Assembly: GCF_003049665.1 (NCBI RefSeq)
Contig: NZ_PYWM01000004.1
Coordinates: 186,001 to 250,000 of the forward strand
Length of the DNA: 64,000 nt
Reading direction: 5' to 3'
Source of the DNA: Lysinibacillus mangiferihumi
GTDB taxonomy: Bacteria; Bacillota; Bacilli; Bacillales_A; Planococcaceae
The position numbers and the translations under genes are program-made. Numbering within the stretch: the first letter of the stretch is position 1; every line of letters begins with the position of its first letter. The notes below the pieces were generated by a model. That model was not told where the DNA came from. It ran no database searches and saw only the letters and a list, made by a program, of their open reading frames with translations. Shown in pieces: positions 59,575-64,000 of the stretch.

Positions 59575-60828
59575 GTGTCTCTTGGAAAAATCATTAAAAA
59601 AATTAGATTAGGAAAAGGGTTGTCTCAAAAGCAATTGGCAGGACAAGAAATGACAAGGGAATATATTAGTTTAATTGAAAATGGTCATGCAATACCATCA
59701 GAAGAGATATTAAGAATAATATCTAAAAGACTAGATAAACCGATTGAATTCTTCTTAGGAGAAAACAGCATTGAAGATGACAATATTGATATATACGATG
59801 CTATATTGGATAAGTCTAAGGAACACTTGTTCACTGGTAATTATCAAAAAGCAATCAATATGGCAACGCATGTACTAAAGATGACTCATCATAATACAAT
59901 TATTGCTGATGCTTACTTATTGATTATTTCTTGCTACAACCAGCTAACTAACTATGAACTTGCTCTTGAACATTCTCAAATATCTAAAGAAATAGTAATT
60001 CAATCTAAAAATAATCAGCGCATTGTAAAGTATTTTCTAGAATGCGGAATGGCCGCCTTTAATTTAGAATTATTTAATCTTGCACTCAACAGTTATGAGA
60101 AAGCGGTCAACTATAGTGGCCAATTAAAAATACTGCAAAATGATAGAATACGAGCTTTAATGTTTTTAGGGACCACATACATAAGATTAGGCAATATTCC
60201 TTCCGCATTAGAATATTATTTGAAAGCTGAAAAAGAAGCTCGAGTATCAGGTGATGATAAATTATACGGAGAAGTTGCAATGGGACTCGGAAAAGTGTAT
60301 TTTCAATCCAATTGCGAATTAAATAAAAGTATTCAATGGACAGAAAAATCCGTTGAGTTATTAAAAAGAAATGATAACAAGCAATACGTAATGGCTCTTC
60401 ATAATTTAGCAGTTATTATATTAAAAGCAGGAAGAAAAGAAGAGGCATTGCGCATACTCCATGAGTGTGCAAGATTTTATGAAGTGCATGACCTTCCACA
60501 TAAAAAGGCTTCTGTATATGAAGAATTTATTAAAATCAATTTGTATAATCAGAAGTTAGAAAACGCGGAAAAAGATTGTAAAGTAGCAATTGATCTATTA
60601 GAAAAGAAAGATGATGGTTTGCTACGAGCAAAGCTTTATAGATTAATCGGTGTGATTAAAAATCAAAAAGAGGATTGGGACGATTCATACTATTTCTTGA
60701 GAATGAGCTATGATTTATTAAAACGATTAGGTTCTTCCAATGAGGCCAATTTAAGTAAAGGGCTCATTAAAGAATCACAGAATAAGATTAAAATCGACGT
60801 TAACAGTCTGCTTAATAAAAAAAATTAA
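59575..60828 (+). CDS. XRE-type regulator with TPR domain (RNPP-like)
   Basis: A 417-residue protein. Residues 1-60 are an HTH_3 helix-turn-helix (GKIIKKIRLGKGLSQKQLAG, EYISLIENGHAIPSEEILRI). The remainder is a chain of TPR-like helical repeats (NYQKAINMATHVLKM, NIPSALEYYLKAEKEAR, NKSIQWTEKSVELLK, RKEEALRILHECARFYE). This architecture is that of RNPP regulators (PlcR, NprR, PrgX), whose TPRs bind small secreted peptides. The start is taken as GTG 59575, 4 nt after AGGTGAT; GTG 59566 overlaps that site. It is the only plus-strand gene of the island and the likely controller of the cluster. Confidence 0.9.
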   Translation: MSLGKIIKKIRLGKGLSQKQLAGQEMTREYISLIENGHAIPSEEILRIISKRLDKPIEFFLGENSIEDDNIDIYDAILDKSKEHLFTGNYQKAINMATHVLKMTHHNTIIADAYLLIISCYNQLTNYELALEHSQISKEIVIQSKNNQRIVKYFLECGMAAFNLELFNLALNSYEKAVNYSGQLKILQNDRIRALMFLGTTYIRLGNIPSALEYYLKAEKEARVSGDDKLYGEVAMGLGKVYFQSNCELNKSIQWTEKSVELLKRNDNKQYVMALHNLAVIILKAGRKEEALRILHECARFYEVHDLPHKKASVYEEFIKINLYNQKLENAEKDCKVAIDLLEKKDDGLLRAKLYRLIGVIKNQKEDWDDSYYFLRMSYDLLKRLGSSNEANLSKGLIKESQNKIKIDVNSLLNKKN

Positions 60829-60840
60829 AAACCCCCATTA

Positions 60841-61822
60841 TGAAGTGACCCTAAAAGTTAGACACGGTTATTTCATTAGGCAGCTTGGGTATAACGAGTT
60901 CGGTACTGTACCGGACTCGTTTTTAATTTTGCCTTGATCCGTTTCGTATTATAGTAATTAATAAATTTTTCTAATTCTATTTTAAAATGCTCTCTACTTT
61001 CAAATTCTCTCTTGTAAAGGAATTCAGATTTCAGTATGCCAAAGAAATTCTCCATGACAGCGTTATCGTAACAGTTTCTTTTACGAGACATACTTTGAAC
61101 AATCCCTCTTGATTCTAAGGCGCGACGATATTTCTTCATTTGATTGAGCCAACCTTGATTGGAATGTATAAGTAGCTGGTGGTGCTCAGGTAAACGTGCG
61201 AACGCTTTGTCCAACATGTGTGAAACAAGTGAATAGGTTGGTCTAGAGCCGATTGTATATTTTTACTTTGTCTTGTTTGGTGATTTTTCCTTGTGTTGAA
61301 CTAAGGCATTCAACTTTTTTAAATACTCGTTTTCCATTTCTAGTTGCTTCATACGTGCTTCAAGTGCTTCGGTTGAGCCTTTAACTGGTGCTTATTTCGA
61401 TTGTTTATTAATTTCTTTTTCATGGATGGACGCCCCTTTTTCTTTGATTGAAGGGCATCTAGTCCTTGCGTTTCATATTGCTTTCTCCAAGCACTAATGG
61501 TTGAAGGGCAGGTATCTTTAAAATCGCTGCCGTTTCGTTTAAGGACGTACCCTTTTCAATCATAAAATTTAGTACATCCATTTTAATCGCTAGTGTGTAA
61601 TTTGTATATGGCTGAATAAAAGCTTCCACACCTTTATATTCATATTGCTTGACACATTTAAAAATTGCTTTATTATCAGTCCCCAAAGATTTAGCTATTT
61701 CATTAGCATTTTCATTTAAGTAGCGCTCAACTGCTTGTAATTTATCTTCTACAGTATATTTAGCCATAGAAAAACTGCACCTCCAATTGTTAGATTTTGT
61801 CTAATAATTGGGGCGCAGTTCA
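60841..61822 (-). mobile_element. Decayed IS3-family (IS150-like) element
   Basis: Imperfect terminal inverted repeats start TGAAGTGACCC...TTAGACA at 60841 and TGAACTGCGCCCC...TTAGACA reading inward from 61822. A 3-bp direct repeat TTA (60838-60840 and 61823-61825) looks like the target duplication. The element is 982 bp instead of about 1.4-1.5 kb, so a central part is missing. It inserted between the regulator and the peptide gene. Confidence 0.85.
60876..61767 (-). pseudogene. IS3-family transposase remnant (orfA and 3' orfB)
   Basis: OrfA begins MAKYTVEDKLQAVERYLNENA at 61767. It loses frame near 61505 and again in an A-run before 61400, with a TAA stop, though AWRKQYETQGLDALQSKKKG and LEMENEYLKKLNALVQHKEK can be read in other frames. 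OrfB keeps only its last 40 percent (SRPTYSLVSHMLDKAFARLP onward). Its catalytic motif reads HSNQGW, with Asn where active IS150 transposases have Asp (HSDQGW), while the Glu (NAVMENFFGILKSE) is kept. It cannot be active. Confidence 0.88.
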
Positions 61823-61851
61823 TTACGGGTGCTTTTTTTAATTTACTTTAT

Positions 61852-62007
61852 TTACTTAGGATCTGGTGTAGGGTCATTTAAGTCCAAAGGTTTAATTTCA
61901 GAAGTAGGATTTTTAGTATCTACGTATGTAGTTGACAGTTCTAAGTTCGTCTGACCTCCAATCCACGTAAGACTTAGTAGTAATAAAAGCGCCGCTTGTT
62001 TCTTCAT
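61852..62007 (-). CDS. Small exported peptide, candidate signalling pro-peptide
   Basis: A 51-residue gene with its own signals: AAGGAG 13 nt before ATG 62007 and a strong promoter at 62042-62070. The N-terminus is basic (MKKQ), followed by a hydrophobic segment (about 5-18, AALLLLLSLTWIGG), and a polar C-terminal part ending LDLNDPTPDPK. This is the layout of Phr/NprX/PapR-type precursors that are secreted, cut and re-imported to bind a TPR regulator, and an XRE-TPR gene lies 1 kb away. The mature peptide is unknown. I do not recognise a named family; the function is inference. Confidence 0.65.
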   Translation of the reverse strand: MKKQAALLLLLSLTWIGGQTNLELSTTYVDTKNPTSEIKPLDLNDPTPDPK

Positions 62008-62041
62008 TAGTTTCTTCTCTCCTTATTGTTTAATTGCTTTC

Positions 62042-62098
62042 ATTATAATTTAGGGCATTTACATTAGCAAGAACGTAAATAAACATTTACCATACTTT
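62042..62098 (-). promoter_or_regulatory. Promoter and GTAAAT operator of the peptide gene
   Basis: On the minus strand TTGCTA (62065-62070), a 17-nt spacer and perfect TATAAT (62042-62047). Just upstream lies the inverted repeat GTAAAT-GTTT-ATTTAC (about 62078-62093), and GTAAA occurs again nearby. The same GTAAAT box is repeated at the regulator promoter. Confidence 0.6.
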
Positions 62099-62184
62099 AC
62101 ATAATTTTACTTAAAAATAAGTGCCATCCACATTCGATTTGGTAGTACTAGAAGTAAAAATATAGAAATCAAATTTCCGATAAT

Positions 62185-63441
62185 TCAATCTGCATTTTTT
62201 TGATTGACACTTAATACAGTTCTTCTAAATGTTAATTTATAAAATAATAAGAAACTTATCATACCCATTAGACTAATAAAGGCCGTTAAAATAATAGGAG
62301 GAAACCAACTACTAATCATTAAAAATATTCCTGCAGCACTCATACCGCATATGATGGCAATAGAATATAAAGCCATATAAGTACTTCGGGCGTGACTAGG
62401 GACGATATTTGCCAATATCGTCTGCTGTATAGGGATGTACATAATTTCTCCGATTGATGCAATAAACATAGCTATTATTAAAATAAACGGTGTAGTAGTA
62501 AAGCTTATTACAATATAACCACCAAAAAAAAGGAACAGTCCCATAAGTAGAATGAATCTATCATTCCATTTTTTTACTATATTCATAACCATTAAAGTAA
62601 AACATATAACAAGAATTGTATTTTCAGCTTTAAGTATTCCAAGGAGATTAATTCCATCTACTTCAAATGAAAAAAATGAAGCTAACGGGATGGTTTCAGG
62701 TAGTTCAGTTGCAAGGCGTACTCCTATATAATTTGTTAATTGCTCTTCAACAGAAACAATAAAAAGACTCGCAATTAAGAAAACTGCAAAAAATTTGTTT
62801 TTAAGTATCTTTATATATTCCCTCCACATTTGAAGATGACTACCATCCTTTGATTCTTTTATATTTAACGTAGGATGATAAGTTTCTTCGATGTAAAAAA
62901 TGGTAATTAATAATGATATGATTGTTGTAAAAGCTACACCTAATAATAAGAGGAAAAGGTTTGTAAAAAAGAAAAATGCTCCAATCATACTACCAATCGC
63001 AACTCCTAGATTCCGTAACCAATATGAATATGTATAAATAGTCTTTCTCTGATCTGGCTTGCTAACATCAATGACCAAAGCTTGATAAACCGGTTCAACG
63101 ACGCCATTACTAAACTGTATACAAATAAAGAAAAGAAAAGTTAAATAAGGAAACATCCCCCAATTATAGTTAGCTAATGCTGCACCAATATATCCAAAAA
63201 AAATAAAAAATTCCGCGAAAATTATAATCCTCTTTCTACCAATTTTATCTGATAAATATCCACCACATATAGATCCTAAAACAGTAGATGACATGACACA
63301 TAAAAATAGCACACCAGTAATCGTACTTCCTAGTTTTCCAGCAAAATATATAATTATATAGGGTAATACGGTCATCGTTGAGATTGAAGAAATAAATTGA
63401 AGGAATAAACGGATACATATAGTTGGATGTAATTTCTGCAT
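62185..63441 (-). CDS. MFS transporter, likely efflux
   Basis: A 418-residue membrane protein with about 12 hydrophobic helices. The loop 2-3 motif of the major facilitator superfamily is present (GGYLSDKIGRKRIIIF). The family suggests drug or lipopeptide efflux (DHA1-like) but the substrate cannot be read. I start at ATG 63441, with AAAAGGAG 7 nt upstream; the frame from 63459 begins inside that site. Being in the island, it may export the lipopeptide or its relatives. The next gene downstream is the small peptide. Confidence 0.88.
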   Translation of the reverse strand: MQKLHPTICIRLFLQFISSISTMTVLPYIIIYFAGKLGSTITGVLFLCVMSSTVLGSICGGYLSDKIGRKRIIIFAEFFIFFGYIGAALANYNWGMFPYLTFLFFICIQFSNGVVEPVYQALVIDVSKPDQRKTIYTYSYWLRNLGVAIGSMIGAFFFFTNLFLLLLGVAFTTIISLLITIFYIEETYHPTLNIKESKDGSHLQMWREYIKILKNKFFAVFLIASLFIVSVEEQLTNYIGVRLATELPETIPLASFFSFEVDGINLLGILKAENTILVICFTLMVMNIVKKWNDRFILLMGLFLFFGGYIVISFTTTPFILIIAMFIASIGEIMYIPIQQTILANIVPSHARSTYMALYSIAIICGMSAAGIFLMISSWFPPIILTAFISLMGMISFLLFYKLTFRRTVLSVNQKNAD

Positions 63442-63588
63442 GAACACACTCCTTTTCATAATGATTTTATACGTACAATATTCTTAAACAAATATATTGT
63501 CAGTATAATAACTTCTACAAAAAGAGTTTTAATCCTTTTTATTGTATTTATGGAAACGATTTACTATACAAAACAACTGTAAACGTCA

Positions 63589-63622
63589 AATAGCGCCCAC
63601 CTTTTAATCAGGGGGCGCTATT
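63589..63622. other. GC-rich hairpin near the right edge
   Basis: AATAGCGCCC and GGGCGCTATT are fully complementary around a 14-nt loop. No strong T-run follows on either side, so it may be a weak terminator or a scar of an older element end. Confidence 0.5.
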
Positions 63623-63799
63623 GCTATGGTATTATGTAGTTCTTTTAGGTACTTAACCTGAAATATATCATTTTATATGCTTATATATTTATGGATGTTA
63701 TCTTTTTTAGAACATTGGTAACTCTTATCTAATCAAACATATCTATAAAACAATAACTTTGCTCCCCGAACCTCAAACTTCAATCCACTAAAACAAAAA

Positions 63800-63962
63800 C
63801 TACTATCTCGTAAAAGAAAAACTGCCATGCTCACATTTTATTGTGTGAGCATGGCAGTTTTTCGCAAATTATTACTGTGTCGCTTCTTTTTCAAGCTGTT
63901 CGTCAACAAAATCAAATGTTAGCTTTCCTAATAGTAACCCACGAATATCTCGTACGATTAGC
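63800..63962. repeat. Right direct repeat (att-like) of the island
   Basis: This is the partner of 38829-38990. It contains the rbgA terminator and the last 30 or so codons of the intact rbgA, so this copy is functional. Outside it to the left the sequence differs completely from the DNA beyond the left repeat. Confidence 0.85.
63817..63862. terminator. rbgA terminator
   Basis: An 18-bp perfect stem (AAAAACTGCCATGCTCAC and complement) with a 10-nt loop and T/A runs at both feet. It ends rbgA transcripts just after the stop codon, and may block read-through into the island. Confidence 0.9.
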
Positions 63963-64000
63963 TGCGCTACTTGATCGTAATCGATTTCTCCGCCCGCTCC
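63872..64000 (-). CDS. rbgA: Ribosome biogenesis GTPase RbgA (C-terminal end only)
   Basis: The last 42 codons are visible: GAGGEIDYDQVAQLIVRDIR, then GLLLGKLTFDFVDEQLEKEATQ, then TAA. The GGEIDYDxxAxLIxRDIR-type ending, and the place next to rnhB in relatives, identify the 50S assembly GTPase RbgA (YlqF). The rest is outside the window. Confidence 0.85.
   Translation of the reverse strand, partial: GAGGEIDYDQVAQLIVRDIRGLLLGKLTFDFVDEQLEKEATQ

Larger units (their letters stand above)
38991..63810. mobile_element. Accessory NRPS island inserted at the rbgA 3' end
   Basis: About 24.8 kb separates rnhB from rbgA, which are adjacent in B. subtilis and relatives. The segment is bracketed by direct repeats of rbgA 3' DNA. 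It carries NRPS genes, a regulator, a transporter, an IS remnant and pseudogenes, and it looks more AT-rich than the core. No integrase or conjugation gene is visible, so the mechanism is unknown. Confidence 0.75.
63442..63871. other. Right boundary region of the island
   Basis: It holds the MFS promoter area (AAACAA complement at 63486-63491, ATTTTA complement at 63464-63469, spacing 16), an inverted repeat ACAATAT/ATATTGT at 63475-63481 and 63494-63500 that may be an operator, a hairpin at 63589-63622, and the rbgA terminator. No gene is visible. Confidence 0.55.

Noticed and set aside
1-64000. CRISPR arrays, rRNA or tRNA genes
   Set aside because: I looked for regularly spaced repeats and for tRNA or rRNA signatures and saw none.

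Overview
The window looks like a chromosomal segment of a low-GC Gram-positive bacterium of the family Bacillaceae, most like Lysinibacillus. The evidence is the B. subtilis-like gene order rbgA-rnhB-ylqG-ylqH-sucC-sucD-dprA-topA-trmFO-xerC-hslV-hslU-codY-flgB...cheA, Bacillus-type FlbD, FliY, CodY and HslU, and strong AGGAGG ribosome sites. Nearly everything is read on the minus strand, so each operon runs from high to low coordinates.

Positions 1-24062 hold most of a fla/che operon in transcription order flgB, flgC, fliE, fliF, fliG, fliH, fliI, fliJ, ylxF/motE-like, fliK, flgD, a small flagellar-operon gene, flgE, flbD, fliL, fliM, fliY, cheY, fliO, fliP, fliQ, fliR, flhB, flhA, flhF, flhG, cheB and cheA (cut by the left edge). 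They build the basal body, the export gate, the hook and the chemotaxis switch. Positions 24936-38786 carry the housekeeping block: codY, hslU, hslV, xerC, trmFO, topA, dprA, sucD, sucC, a pair of flagellar-like genes (ylqH, ylqG) and rnhB.

Positions about 38991-63810 are an accessory island inserted between rnhB and rbgA. It is bounded by direct repeats of about 150 bp, each made of the 3' end of rbgA plus its terminator. The right copy belongs to the intact rbgA that leaves the window. The left copy is a decayed stub with a stop codon. Inside are two non-ribosomal peptide synthetase (NRPS) genes (about 4227 and 1367 aa), a lipoprotein, a secreted papain-fold hydrolase, a broken Sfp-type phosphopantetheinyl transferase, a divergent XRE-TPR regulator, a decayed IS3-family element, a 51-codon exported-peptide gene and an MFS transporter. 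No integrase is visible.

The assembly line reads FAAL-ACP-C-A-T-C-A-T-C-A-T-C / partial C-A-T-(C/E-like). The first two A domains are almost identical in DNA (about 5 differences in 1673 bp) and have a Lys-like pocket. The last A has a Gln-like pocket. I therefore infer an N-acylated, cationic, short lipopeptide (acyl-Lys-Lys-X-Gln) released without a thioesterase. The most interesting regulatory idea is that the XRE-TPR protein and the small exported peptide form a private peptide quorum-sensing pair controlling this cluster, with GTAAAT boxes at both promoters.
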